A DNA stretch of 64,000 nucleotides from Manihot esculenta. Lineage: Eukaryota > Streptophyta > Magnoliopsida > Malpighiales > Euphorbiaceae. Each line of letters opens with the position of its first letter. Position 1 is the stretch's first letter. Positions 46,554 to 58,995 of the stretch are shown here, piece by piece. The translations under genes and the position numbers were made by a program. Under the pieces are notes generated by a model. The model saw nothing but the letters and a program-made list of their open reading frames with translations, had not been told where the DNA came from and searched no databases. Location: positions 11,773,835 through 11,837,834 of the forward strand of contig NC_035171.2 in assembly GCF_001659605.2 (NCBI RefSeq). Reading direction: 5' to 3'.

Positions 46554-48689
46554 TGTAATACCCAGATACACCCCAGCATCGAAATTCCCACTTTCCGGCG
46601 GAATCTTGGATGTCGGAACCCTCTAAAAGGGTAAAATATGGTTTTCTAAAATGTTTTTATGTGTTTTATGGTTTTAATAAAGAACAAAATGAGTTTTTGA
46701 AAGAAAAAGACCAAGGAAGAAAACTCAGGTTCGGCCGCCGAATCTCAAGTTCAGCCGCCGAACATGAGGAGTTTGTGGAAGCACCTTTGGTCCCCGAAGG
46801 TGGTCTGGCCAACCATCTATAAAAGGCCCCTTGTCCAAAAATGGGCGAGTTTTCTCTCTCTATTTTCGGGTATAGGTGAGATTTCGCCCTTCCATGGTCG
46901 ATTTGTTGTTTTCCTTCAAATCCCTTCAAGTTTTGATGAGTTTTTACTTTGTTTTGAAGATTTTGAGCTAAAATCGCAGTTTTGAAGCTTGGAGACCCCT
47001 GGAGCTCGATTTCTCCCAATCTCCAAGTTTGGATCACTCTCCTCTCGATCTTCAAGAGGTAAGTGTAGATCTTCTCTTTTTTCATGTTTTAAGTAAGTTT
47101 TAAGAAGGGGTTAAGAGTTTTGATGCATGTTTAGGCTAGGGGTAAAATGTTAGGGTTTATGTTAGTTAAATGATAAATGTATGCTTATGTGATGTTTGTT
47201 GGGGTATAGGCTAGTTTTATGCTCCTATATGCTTGAATAAGTGCTTATGCATATTTTAGAATAGTTGATTGCATGTTGAGAAGTTGGGATGGCAGAATCG
47301 GGTTCTGCCACTCAGAAGGATCCAGGTTCGACCGCCGAAGCAAGGTTCGACCGCCGAAGCAAGGTTCGGCCGCCGAACCTGCCAGGGAAGGCAGTTTAGG
47401 CCGCCTAAACTCGCCCCCGAAAGTTTGGACTTTTGGCTCTGTAGGGGAGTTTCGGCCACCGAACCTGCCCCTGAAAGTGGGTGACTTTCGGCTCTGGAAG
47501 GACTTTCGGTCGCCGAATCCTGCCCCTGAAAGTGCCTGACTTTTGGCTCTAGAGGGACTTTCGGCCGCCGAACCTACCGCCGAAAGTGCCCTGTCCAGCC
47601 TTCTTTTGCATGTTTTCTATGAATGTTTTATGATGTTTTGGGGGGTTTTTGGAGAGTTGTTTAGAGTCTTTATAGAGTATGTTTGGTCCCTCATTTGAGT
47701 CCACTTGTGTAGGATTGGACCCGAGGAACCGAGGAGGCCAGCAGTGTTAGCTTCTTCTGAGTTAGTCCAGAGTCAGCCAGAGGTGAGTAGAACACAACTC
47801 TATTTTATTTCAAAGCAACTAAAATCTTAAGCATGTTCATACATCATGATTGCCATGTTTATAGGTTGTTGCATTAGAATTCACGAATATGATGCATTGC
47901 ATTAATTATTGTTGATGTGGATGGTTATTGGATGATCCATTAGTCCTCGATATGATATGATATGATACGGTACGGAAAGACCAGGGTTACCCATTCTACG
48001 CCCCTGGCACAGTTGGATATGTTATGTTATGTTTAAGAGGAAGTCCTGAGGAGCTCCGTCGAGGGCCGGGTATTTATTGGATCTGTAGAGGGTTATTGGT
48101 GACAATACCATCTTGAGGTGACTTACTTGTGTTGTGATGCATTTCATAAAAGCATGTGATATTTAAATTGTTTTATTGTTCTGCTCACTGGGCTCTTGTA
48201 GCTCACTCTTTTCCCCTAACCCTCAGGTTTGCAGGTTCAGGATAGACCGGAAAGTCATTAAGAGTAAAGGCTTGTTTATGTAATAGATTAGTAGTGGACA
48301 TGATATGTGAAATGATGTAAGGTATTGTCCAGTGATGTAATGAGTATTAGTATTGTGCTTGACCCTAATGTATGGTTAATCCCTTTGGTACATGATCTTA
48401 TGTTAATGTTTTAATGATGAGTTATGTTGAACCAGGCTTGACATATGATATGTTACCCTGCTAGAGCATTTGATGAGGGCTCTAGTGTGGGGTTTTATGT
48501 TTACAGTTATGGTGCATGCACAGGTCAAGTTTGGTATATAAAAAGTTTAAAATTTTTATGAAAATGTTTGATCATGTATGAGATTTTATAAGGTACACAG
48601 GATGTATAGTAGGCTTGCTACGGGTCCCGACAACCTTAAATCGATCTGGATTCTAGCGCCGGTAGCGGTCTGGTTTCCGGGTCGTTACA
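46554..48689 (+). repeat. E6 3' LTR
   Basis: TGTAATACCCAG to GGTCGTTACA, 2136 bp, TATAAAA at 46818. It has one hairpin repeat fewer than LTR A and is flanked on the right by CAAAAGGTCCC of the LINE. Confidence 0.88.
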
Positions 48690-49000
48690 CAAAAGGTCCC
48701 AAAAAAGTCAGTTTGATCATCCAAAATACAAGCATGTATAAAGAAGTGCGTCCATTTTTCACCATCATAGAGATGTTGGATCGCCACGCTAGGCATAAGC
48801 CTCTAGCAAAACCCACTGGATCAACCACGATGATATAAAAAAAAACCACATTTTGCCATTCATTTTTTAACAGCATGTTCCTTGTTCTTGGTCTCCATTA
48901 GAAAAACCACATCCGGGGAATGAGATTTAGAGATCCCTTTAAGGTTGTGGATTGTTAGGAGATTCTCCATACCTTGACAATTCCAACTCAAAAGCTTCAT
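48690..49000 (-). pseudogene. LINE piece 1a: ORF2 start, endonuclease N terminus
   Basis: ATG at 49000 on the minus strand begins MKLLSWNCQGMENLLTI and continues SPDVVFLMETK. This is the classic start of plant LINE ORF2 (SWNC.G and the catalytic Glu of METK). A frameshift follows near 48876, then GLCLAWRSNI. Cut at the CAAAA target of E6; continues in piece 2. Confidence 0.88.
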
Positions 49001-51060
49001 TGGGCACTTTGCGGCCATTTTAGTCTAGCTTCGTCCGCTCTCAGAATGTTTGAAACATCAATAGTGGCTCTCTTACTTCCATTTAGAGTAAGGTCATCAA
49101 TTCTAGTCCTTTTTCCTATTGCATTCTGCATAGATGTCAGCTCCCCTGGTGCTTTCTTATCATGTTCAGATGGTATCTCCTCTAAAACTACTGAAGAGGC
49201 GAGTGCCTTCATTTGGGCTCGGCATTTTCAACTTCGTGTATTCTGCATGGTAGGAGAGCCAGCTTTCGAAAAGGTTACCTCAGTCTCCTCTTGTTCTTTT
49301 CTCCTTGAGATTCTAGGGAAAAGATGTTCAGTAAGTTGAATTAAGCTTTCAAATGGCATCCATTTCTAGATGCTCAAATCCTTTGGTAGAATATGAAGCT
49401 TGCTACAACGGACAACAAGGAGTTTATTTCTATCAGACCATCATGAATGGGGACTTTATTTAGGCTGGAAGTTGAGTATGGAATTTGAGGAACATGGGCC
49501 GGCCCTTTTGAGTTATTGGGTTTCAAATGTTGAGCAGAGGTACCAGCCTTATTTGTGGCAGAAAAGGAGCCCAAGGAAGAAATCGGCCCAGCCTGTGAAA
49601 TGTTACCAGCATCTCTCTCTTTGGGTTTTTTTGTCTAGATACTTGTATTAAAAGTCAACAGTTGTAAATAACCAGTGAGAAAAGGAAAATCCTAAAAAAG
49701 AAGATTTGTGTTGACTTGTCCTTTCCCTTCCAAGGCAAGATACTCCCTAAAAAGGTCTTAGATCTAACGTGGAGGTAAGGGTGTAGGAAAAGGATCCACC
49801 ATTTGCAGTAAGGTAACGTTAGGGTTCATAGAGGACTCTTGGCTCGAAAAAATTGGTGTGTACTGGTTTGTGATTGCAAGTTTGTTAGGGACCAAATTCT
49901 TGGAAAAAGCAATCTGTGGTATGGAGGGATGGGTACTCGAAACCGGCTGGTTTTGCACTACCCTTGTGGTGGATTTTGGTGGTTGTGAAGTGGTTTCACT
50001 CAAATCAATGGAGATTAATGGTGGAGAAGGAGTTGATATTCTTGAAACCACGGTGGTATTATCAGTCCTCTATTTTGAACTCGTTCCAACTTCCAACTGT
50101 ATTGTGAGTGATTGGCCAACCATTTTATTAGGTAGAGAGAAGGTAGCTTTTGGTAGGTGTGGTGCCTTTAACCAAGGACCGAAATTTGATTTCCCCTCAA
50201 AGTTGTTCTAAAATCTCATGTGTAGATCTTCATTTCTATAGTTCTTCCCTAGATGACTAATAATACCACAAGAAACAGAAGTATGGTAACTTCTCATAGC
50301 AAAAAGATGCCCAATGAAGGGTATCATTCTATCTTTTTCACTTAAAGCCCGTTGAAAGGGGACGATCAAGGTAAAGAGAGACTCTGATACGTAGGAAGTG
50401 AGGTATGCCAATAGCTCCTCCTTAAGCCACATTGACATTTTCAAACTTACCAGTAAAGTTACCTATGATTCTAGCATTATCCACATTCAGTTGATTATGG
50501 GGGAGACTGTGAACTTGGATCCAAAACGGTGTAGTGTTGAAAGATCCTCAAGGGGGATATCTAGGGGCCAATCGCAGAGAGATAAGAGCTGATTATTGAT
50601 CAACCATGGTCGTTGTTCCATAACTAATCTGATGTCAACCTCTTGGCTAAAGGAAAATAAATACATGTTATTGCCTTTAGGGGTGACTTGAAAATCTCTC
50701 CTAGTATTCCATGATTTAGTAAGAGCGGCTTGAATGATATTAGTAAAGGAGCAATCTGAGATCAATTTGTCGATAAGTATCATGTTATGGATCTGCTTAA
50801 TGCTCATATTGTCTGTTTTCAACTCCAAGAAGGGTTTACCACAGTTCAGGTGTTGAGTCACATAGATGAGGTTATCAATATCTTGAAATTTATTTACTAG
50901 GGGAGGAGGACAATAGAGAATAGAATGGAGAAGGAACAAGAAGGTAAAAGGCTTAAATAGAAGGCAAGATGCCAAGAGAAAGGGACAATTACCCAGAAAG
51001 AAGGCAAGAAGACTATCAAATTGAGATATATTCACTTTCCAGGAAATGAGCTCAGGTTTT
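49001..51060 (-). pseudogene. LINE piece 1b: ORF1 (DUF4283-type RNA-binding protein) and 5' end
   Basis: The minus strand at 50487-51035 encodes LLIDKLISD-like, QVTPKGNNMYLFSFSQEVDI and RPWLINNQLLSLCDW stretches, matching the DUF4283 domain of plant LINE ORF1. Downstream, SVSCGIISHLGKNYRN is a degraded CCHC-like knuckle (a Cys has become Tyr), followed by FGPWLKA, matching the YGPWLRA motif. A Ser/Thr/Pro-rich tail and a Lys/Arg patch (GKRTRIDD) complete it. Several stops split it. The 5' limit near 51060 is approximate. Confidence 0.8.
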
Positions 51061-51830
51061 CCTCATTAGTCTTACTTAATAAATAGTTAGAGAGATTTTT
51101 TTGAAAGGAATAATTAGAAAAATTTAAATTTGAGATTCACACAGAAAGCCATGCAAAAAAAAAGTTGTTGGAATTATTTAAAATTTTTTAAATTAAATTT
51201 TTAGATAAACTTTATCTATTATAAACTCAAAACATATAAATATATGTTATGTAATTTTTTTATAAAAAGACCTATATTTATATATTTTAATTTATATAAA
51301 TTTCATTACATAAAAAATATTTATCTAAATTCAATTTATCATAAATCATAAATCATAAAATTTTTGAAGTATAAGCAATTACATTTCAATATAAAAAATT
51401 AGATGAGACTCGTATTGCCGTTTGGATGAATGGTGAACTAAATCCACTTAATAATTTCCTTGTCGTGAAAGCTTTTTCCGAATAAAGGGAAAGACGCAAA
51501 TGCCCTTTGGTTCCAGCTCATCAAAAAGTGATGAATTTATCACGTGTGGATCCCCACCTGTCACCGCCATCAATCTCCCATTACAGATTTACGTCTGCAA
51601 TCTCTTTCATTCCTTCCTTTTCCATGCTTATCATGCTTCTCGGCAGAACTTCGCTTCCTCTTGGCTCTCTTCTGTACTCACCCATGTGCTCTATCTATCT
51701 TTTCATCAAACTGAGAACCGCATCATTTCAATTACTTCTAATAATTTCTACTGCATCTCCACCTTAAATTTCCTCTTTCCATATCCATTTCTACTGGGTT
51801 TTGCTTAATTTGTTGTTTTACTGGCTGGTA
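51061..51830 (+). promoter_or_regulatory. Upstream region of the CONSTANS-like gene
   Basis: Very AT-rich at 51100-51420, then more mixed sequence. No clear TATA box could be assigned. Short open frames at 51500-51810 show no family resemblance and are probably 5' UTR or promoter. The whole upstream region is squeezed between the LINE and the start codon. Confidence 0.45.
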
Positions 51831-53745
51831 ATGGAGGATTCTTTATGTTCTCAATCAAGAAACTCTTTATTGATACCACCGTGTGATTTTTGCAACTCTA
51901 ATGTTGCTCTTTTGTACTGTAAGGCTGACTCTGCGAAGCTCTGTTTCCTTTGTGACCACCAGGTTCACTCTGCAAATGCTCTCTCTCTCAAGCACCTCAG
52001 GTCACTCATTTGTGACAATTGCTGGGCTGAATCAGCCTCAGTTCAGTTCTCATTGGATAATCTTGTCCTCTGTCAAGATTGTGATGCTAGCTTCTCTGTT
52101 TCACCACCTTTTCATAGTCGAATTCCTATTGAAGGCTTCACGGGATGCCCGCCAGCCATTGAGCTCGCTTCTCTATTTGGGCTTGATTTGCAACCGAAAA
52201 TTTTTACGACTTCAGATACCGGGTGTTCTTTGTATGAGCAAAAAACGGTAGATTTGCAAGATTTGTTGGTTCCAAGTGGTAGTTCTTCAGTTTTCTTGTG
52301 CTCTGGCAAGTGTAGGCGAGAAATGCATCAGCAATTGATGGAGTTGGGCAAGAGGGAAAATATAAGAGTGGATGGAGATGCAGAAGAATTGGGGCCTGAG
52401 ACTCCGCCAAGTAGATGTGCACAGCTCCGGAGTTTGGAGAGTCTCGAAGTGGATAATGTGGATGAGGAAGAATTGCTTAACCAACAAGTGCCGTTTACTT
52501 CTGTGTTGCCCAATCAGGAAGGTGCAAGCGACAGTGAGGGAGATCTTTTGTGGGATTGTGATCCACCATATCAGGCAGCTCAGGTTTGGACCAAAATTTC
52601 TAATACTGTCTACTAGACATGCTGGTAATAAGTTTTCAAGTGGGAGGGTTGCATACCATTAATGCATGTCTGAATGATATTATAGATTCAATTAATAAAC
52701 ACAAGAAGTTGTAATCTGTTTTATTTGGATGAAAATAGTTTCTATAAATGTATTTCTCTTGCCTTCCCAGATATGGGATTTTCAACTGGGAGCAACAAGA
52801 GATTGTGCAGAACCTGGTCCAAAAGAAGCAGGAGACAATGCAAAGGATCCTGGCCTCAGGATCAAGAATTATGACAACCTTACTGAAGAAGCTGCCTTCA
52901 ATACAAGAAAACTGTCGGAAGACATATATGAACTAAATTTCTCTACGCCCTCTGAGAATATACGGTCAAGAGATGTAAGCCATTCTATTTTCTCTAATTT
53001 CAAACGATTTGTCTGTTGGGGACATTTGTGAACCATGAATAGCATTTTGAAGGCAATTTCATCTTGAGAGATATTAATTGAAAATTTTCTCATCAACTGT
53101 TTGGAGGAATTATCTTGCAGGGAAGAAACTTGTCTTCATAAGTATAGCAGAAGGTGCCAATGCACTGATGAAGGCTTCTATTGAGTAGCTTGCATAGTTG
53201 GTCCCTATGCCTAAAATCAGCACAGGAAGGGCCTTACTGCTTTATGTTAAATGTATTAATTATATCCTTGTCAATTGCAGAGTTGCTCTAATAAAAAATT
53301 GTCCATGGACACAGCAAGAACAGGAGAAACTGAAACTACATCCCTAATTGAACCATCATTAGAATCCATATTAATGGAGGCCAAAACTTGCACTAGCCCC
53401 AGTAATGTGCAGGTAGCGGAGAGGTCTCCTCTGGCTTGTTTTGGAACTGCATTCAGGGTGAGACCAAAGGTGGACATGGAACTTCTTGCAAAGAACAGAT
53501 GCATTGCCATGTTACGATACAAGGAGAAAAAGCAAACTCGAAGGTATAATACTTATCCTTCATTTATATATGTTGATTCTTTGGCCTTCAAAAAACTTAA
53601 TTAGAAACTTCATGTTTATTGTATAATGATGTTATAAACTATGAACAGATTTGATCATCGTGTTCGCTACGAGTCAAGGAAGGCTATAGCTGATACGAGG
53701 ACAAGAGTGAAAGGGCGCTTTGCGAAGGCAGGTGAAAATTGCTGA
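51831..53745 (+). CDS. COL14/COL15-like: CONSTANS-like zinc-finger transcription factor (B-box and CCT), four exons
   Basis: Exons 51831-52583, 52771-52974, 53281-53543 and 53649-53745 join in frame to 438 residues plus stop, with GT-AG at all three introns. Start taken at MEDSLCSQS, just before the first B-box. B-box 1 (residues 18-60: CDFC...C...CFLCD.QVH) is complete. The second (from C61, CDNC...CQDCD) lacks one expected His and leads into [21 protein letters not shown], a signature of the COL14/COL15 group. The centre is acidic. The CCT domain (about 391-433) spans exons 3 and 4 with [10 protein letters not shown] and [24 protein letters not shown], a basic nuclear, DNA/NF-Y-binding segment. 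Family members regulate light and flowering responses in the nucleus; this gene's own role is not evident. No damage seen. The exact paralogue is uncertain. Confidence 0.93.
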
Positions 53746-54940
53746 TGTTCATGTGATGGAAGAATGTTTCTGATAGTTGTGTTCCCTGGATTCACTCTGT
53801 GTACATATATGAAGCATTTTCCTCAATATCCAGTCAAATGTCGGACGACTGGGCTGGAGTGTGAAACTTGCTGGAGTGAATATCTGCAGATAGCTCAACT
53901 CGAGACTGAGATCATGTCTGATATCATATTGATAAAATGTATCAGATTTAACTCCAAAAAACACTTTATGAAATGAGAATTGCCATAATCACATATGAAT
54001 TATTTTGCTTGAATACCATGGGGATGTGGAACTTCACAAGATATTCTTACAATGATCCTTCAATTTTGTATGTAGTTGCAGGAGTTCATCTAGCCTATAA
54101 ACCCAGTAAATCTGATAATTTCTGACCCTGAAACAGTGTTGAGAAAGAGAGAACTAGGCACATAGCAACCACTCTTGTTGCAGCAAAAGCTCAAGTTGCA
54201 AGCTCTAGGCTTAGGAGTATCTTTTAAGGAAATAATGCAATTGTACACAAGGGAGGCTGGATATTTCTTCAATTCTACCAAATATATTAAGAAGCTTAAT
54301 TTGATTTTTGTAAAATTAGATTAGAGGTCTAGATCCACTTTTCCTTTGGAATGAACGAATTCACAGAAACTCAATTTAATTTAATTGATTTTTTATTTTA
54401 TTTTTTTAATTTAAAAAAAATTATTTTAACAAAAATTAAAATTTTACATAATTTTTAAAATTTTATTTAAATTTATTTTTTTACAAAATGAATCATCTCG
54501 AGTTTTAATTTTTGTCCAAATTAATTGATGATTATCTAGTTTTTATTACATAATTTCAGTGTGTTTTCTTTTAAAAAGTAATAGTTAAATATGATTTTAT
54601 ATTTTATACTACTAATAATAAATTTTCATAAAAAAAAATATCAATATTTAACATAAAATTGAACATATTTTCATTTAAATAAAATCGATAAATTAATCGA
54701 AATAAAAATTAAAAATAAGCTTTTAGATATGGATAAAAAAAATTAGGGGCAAAACTAAACTTTATTCTATTTTAATATATTATTAGTGATTTATAGTTTA
54801 ACCTAACATCTCAACAACAGTTAGCTAAATGAAGAATTAAAAAAGGAAAAAATTTCTTTGTAAAAGCTTAGTATTATTATACAGATTTCCTAAGAAAATC
54901 TTTTCATCTATCATAAAAATGAGTGCCCTCTAAGTTTTTA
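53746..54940. other. 3' flank of the CONSTANS-like gene
   Basis: Probable 3' UTR for the first few hundred bases, then AT-rich DNA. A somewhat GC-richer patch at 54075-54290 (GCAGCAAAAGCTCAAGTTGC) matches nothing I recognise. No gene or RNA seen. Confidence 0.5.
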
Positions 54941-54949
54941 GCAGTCAGC

Positions 54950-55410
54950 AATCTATTCGTTTTAAAATTGAATCCAACCGAATACACTGAAAATTAAAAT
55001 TTTAGTATTTATAAAAGTCAAATTGAATCGATTTTGATTAAAAATCGAATCAAATCAAACTAATCTGATATGATTTTATTCAATTTAATCGGTTTGAATT
55101 TTTAATAAATTTTTTATTTTTTACAATTTATTTTTAATATTTTAAAATTTAATTAAAATATTTCAACCTTAATATTTTGATCTTTCTGTATTATTAAAAA
55201 TAATATATTATTATCACTAATCGGTTCAGTTCGATTTTTTTATCAAAACCAAACCGAATTGAAATAATTAAAAATTTTAAAATTAAAAATCGAACCGAAT
55301 CGAAATGAATAAAAAATCGAACTGAATAAAAAATCGAACTGAATTTTTAAATTAATTCAGTTCGATCAGTTGTTTCGATTTGAATCGAATACTGATCACC
55401 CATACTAGTT
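54950..55410. repeat. AT-rich fold-back repeat with AATCGAACCGAAT motifs
   Basis: Left part carries GAATCCAACCGAATACACTG and TCAATTTAATCGGTTTGAAT; right part carries AAAATCGAACCGAATCGAAA and TCGATTTGAATCGAATACTG, so motifs appear in both orientations and could fold. Resembles non-autonomous MITE-like dispersed repeats of plants. No target duplication was confirmed. Confidence 0.45.
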
Positions 55411-56537
55411 TTCGTTTCTAACTTTCTATTTCAAATCAATAATTTTATAAAAATTTAATTAAATTAATTTTTTTTACAAATTCTCTAATTTGAGATTAAA
55501 AATTTTAATTTTCAAATTAAAAATATTTTAAATAAAATATAAATTATATAATAATTTCATGAATTTTTTTATAAAATAATCCAAAATTATGATATAATGA
55601 AAGATTTCAACATCTTCTATGCAATTTTTTATCTATTAAATCTAACTCATAATTTTTTTTTTTCAATTTAAGGCTATTGAAGATTGAGATTTACAATATA
55701 AATAAAAAAAGGGAAAATTCATGAGAAAACTCTTGAAGTTAGAAAAGAAAAAATTTTAAAAAAAGTCATTTATGTGGTCTTGAAATTGTGAAACTCATGT
55801 GGGAGTTGAGGAGAATGGGATGAGAACAAAAATCCCAATAAGCAAATGGTTCAAATAATTGTAGAGTTGGGTAGTTGACCTTGGGGAATGGATGAAGAGT
55901 CCCATATTTATTTGTGTTGTAAATAGAGCAAAGAGACATACCTTCACCCACCAATTAAAGTGAACAACTTTAATTCACATGCAAGTTGAGTGTCCTACAT
56001 GCTCTTTCTTCTCCTAAATCCCTTATTTCATGGAATTTAATTTTTTTTTTTTTTTTTTATCAATGCGTTATAAATAGCATTTTACATTAGGTATATTTAT
56101 AAAAGGGCTTAGAAAAGAACTAAAAGTCTAATTTATCCAATTAAATTAACTAAATATAAATTCAAAAAGTAGTATATAAATTCATAATTTAATATCTAAT
56201 CATTTAAATTTAAACTAATAATTATAACAACCACTAAAATATTAAAGAAAACATTGACACGCTGCTTGATAGACAAGAAATAGGACAGAAAAATATGACA
56301 ACGGTAACAAAAATTGATAGACAACAGCGACTAATTGATATATCACTATAACAACCACAAGTTACACTAAGACATATATTGGTAGATATGCATGCAATAG
56401 AAATTAAAAACAAAAGGACCCTTAATTTAGTAGAAGTACAACTATGACCAACAAGGAGAAGATGTGATAGAGTTTCAGCTTGTGGAAGCATAAATAACCA
56501 GACATTGCATTGCGGTATCAAAATATCAATATCATTC
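55411..56537. other. AT-rich intergenic region
   Basis: Homopolymer T run at about 56041-56059. A less AT-rich patch at 55770-55960 has no recognised content. Minus-strand translation at 56430-56530 (IPQCNVWLF..., ETLSHLLL) faintly recalls a LINE zf-RVT domain, too weak to call. Confidence 0.45.
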
Positions 56538-56590
56538 TGTAACGACCCGAAAATCGGACCGCTACCGGCGCTAGGATCCAGATCGGCTTA
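56538..56590 (-). repeat. E7 duplicated LTR tail
   Basis: TGTAACGACCCGAAAATCGG to GATCGGCTTA, repeated directly at 56591-56643 with one substitution visible (GGACC versus GGAGC). Confidence 0.88.
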
Positions 56591-58887
56591 TGTAACGACC
56601 CGAAAATCGGAGCGCTACCGGCGCTAGGATCCAGATCGGCTTAAGGCCGCCGGGACCCGTAGCAAGCCTGACATCTAACCTGTAAACCTGTATAATCCCA
56701 TACATGATCAACAACATACATAAAAATTAAAACTTTTATTTCCATATACATCAACCATACTCAACCTGTGCATGCACTGTATATAACATAAAACATAAAC
56801 ATTGATCCCTCTGTGGGATCTCATCAGTGCCCCCAGATGGGTGACATAACATATGTTGAGTTGGTTTACATAAACATCGTAAAATCTCTAAGATCATGTA
56901 ATAAAAGGGATAACAATCATCTATGGTCAAGCACACCTCTAACATCCATATACATCATTACATAACTATACTGTACTTTTACATTACATCGTACTACGAT
57001 TTGTCATGTCCACATTCTATCTATTACACAACAAGCTTTACTCTAACCGACCTCCTCTTCTATCCTGTACCTGCAAGCCTGGGGGTAAAAGGGAGAGGGG
57101 TGAGCTAAAAGCCCAGTGAGCAGAACTATAAAACATATTAACACTATGCTCCAATGAAATGCATCATAACACAGACAATTCACATAAGGGTTGGGTGAAC
57201 TTGTCACCAATTAGTCCAAGCTAACTCTGTGCCAGGCCGTAGCATGGGGTCCTGGTCTTCCTGTCATACATACATTACTTACCATTATCCCAGGGCCTCC
57301 TCTGGGCTCCTGGTCTTCGAGTCCCATTACCGTGCCAGGCCGTAGAATGGGGTCCTGGTCTTTCCTTACTCTGTGCCAGGCCGTAGAATGGGGTCCTGGT
57401 CTTCCTGTCATGGACTAATTGGATCATCCAACATTCACCCACATCAACAACAATCGATGCAATGCGGCATATTCGTGAAATTAATGCAATCATCCTATTG
57501 CATAATCATGATGCATGAAACATGATAAAACATTTAATTTAAAAGATTAAGTTTAGTTCCACTCACCTCTGGCTGACTCTGACAACACCGAAATAGCTGA
57601 ACTCACTGCTGGGGTCATCGGTTCCTCGGGTCCGAACCTACACGGTGGACTCAAATGAGGGACCAAACATACCTGAACATAACTATAAACTACTCCCCAA
57701 AAACCCCCTAAAACATCATGAAACAACCATACAAAATCATGCAAAGGAGGCCTGGACAGGGCACTTTTGGCGGCAGGTTCGGCGGCCGAAAGTCCCTCCA
57801 GAGCCGAAAGTCAGGCAGGTTCGGCGGCACCTTCGGCGGCCGAAACTCCCAGACAGAGACGAAACTCATGCATGTTCGGCGGCACTTTCGGCGGCCGAAA
57901 CTGCCAGACAGAGACGAAAGTCTCCCTTTTGGGGGCAAGCTTCGACAGCCGAAAGGCTGCCTCCCCAGCCATGTTCGGCGGCCGAAAGTCCTTCGGCTGC
58001 CGAACCTCGTTTCTGCCAAAGGGCAGAAACTTGGCTCCCTTTACACATTTCGCCTCCAAACCTTCCAAACATGCATTAAACCTATTCTACAACACACATA
58101 CACAAGCATACATGTTCCTAGGGGCCTCAAACCATCATAAACCCCATCTACAACACATCAAGCATCCACATTGTTCAAGAACATACATTTATACCCATAA
58201 ACATAACCATAACCTAAACATGCATTCTACCCCCATAGATCTACTTAAAACTTACTTAAAACATGCAATGAGCTTAAGATCGGCTCTTACCTCTTGAAGA
58301 TCGAGAGGGAGACGACCTAAACTCGAAGTTGGGAGAGATTGGGTTCTTGAACCTCCAAGCTCCAAAACTTTGCTCAAAAGCTTCAATCTTCAAAACAAAG
58401 TTAAAACAAATGAAAATCTTGAAAGATTTAGAGGAAAAACATCAAAGATGGGTGAGGGACGGCGAAGAGCTCACCTTGGCCGAAAATGGGGAAAAAGCTC
58501 GCCCATTTTCGGCTAAGGGACCCTTTTATAGTGGCTGGCCAGACCACGTTCGGGGGCCGAATGTGCCTCCGCATGCATGCCATGTTCGGCGGCCGAACTT
58601 GGGGTTCGACGGCCGAACCTAGACTTCCCTCACTTATGCTTTCGGGGGCCTAAAGCACACCCGCAACGCATGCATGTTCGGCGGCCGAACTTGAGGTTCG
58701 GCGGCCGAACCTGAGTTTTCCTCCAATGCTATTTTCATGCAAAAACTCATTTTCTTTCATGCTTAAAACATAAAACACATTAAAACATTTCATAAAAAAC
58801 ATGGTTTTACCCTACTAGAGGCTTCCGACATCCGAGATTCCACCGGACGGTAGGAATTCCGATACCGGAGTCTAACCGGGTATTACA
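56591..58887 (-). repeat. E7 3' LTR
   Basis: Reverse complement begins TGTAATACCCGGTTAG; TATA at about 58524-58530 on the minus strand. Palindromes at 57770-58005 and 58555-58710; three hairpin repeats at 57230-57405 with spacer GGCCGTAGAATGGGG. Confidence 0.92.
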
Positions 58888-58924
58888 TTCTCCCCCCCTT
58901 AAGAACATTCGTCCCCGAATGTTC
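58888..58924 (-). promoter_or_regulatory. E7 pre-PPT hairpin and polypurine tract
   Basis: GAACATTC-gtcccc-GAATGTTC at 58903-58924, with the complement of an AAGGGGGGGAGAA tract next to the LTR. Confidence 0.8.
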
Positions 58925-58995
58925 CTCAACTAGCACATGCAAGGCATACAACATATTATACACATAAAACACATGAAGCATATAAGAAACCAACC

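Larger units (their letters stand above)
37100..48689 (+). mobile_element. E6: chromovirus with an extra tandem 5' LTR and a dead gag-pol
   Basis: CAAAA flanks the compound element (37095-37099 and 48690-48694). Contents: complete LTR A (37100-39256), a third CAAAA, 5'-truncated LTR B (39257-41174), a repeated LTR tail (41175-41237), PBS, gag-pol relic (41496-46466), hairpin and weak polypurine tract, 3' LTR (46554-48689). It is the most degraded of the larger copies and probably the oldest chromovirus here, judging by stops, frameshifts and a mutated first LTR dinucleotide (TA for TG). Confidence 0.88.

Noticed and set aside
56430..56530. Faint zf-RVT-like translation on the minus strand (ETLSHLLL)
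   Set aside because: Too short, and the Cys spacing does not fit; no neighbouring LINE motif supports it.
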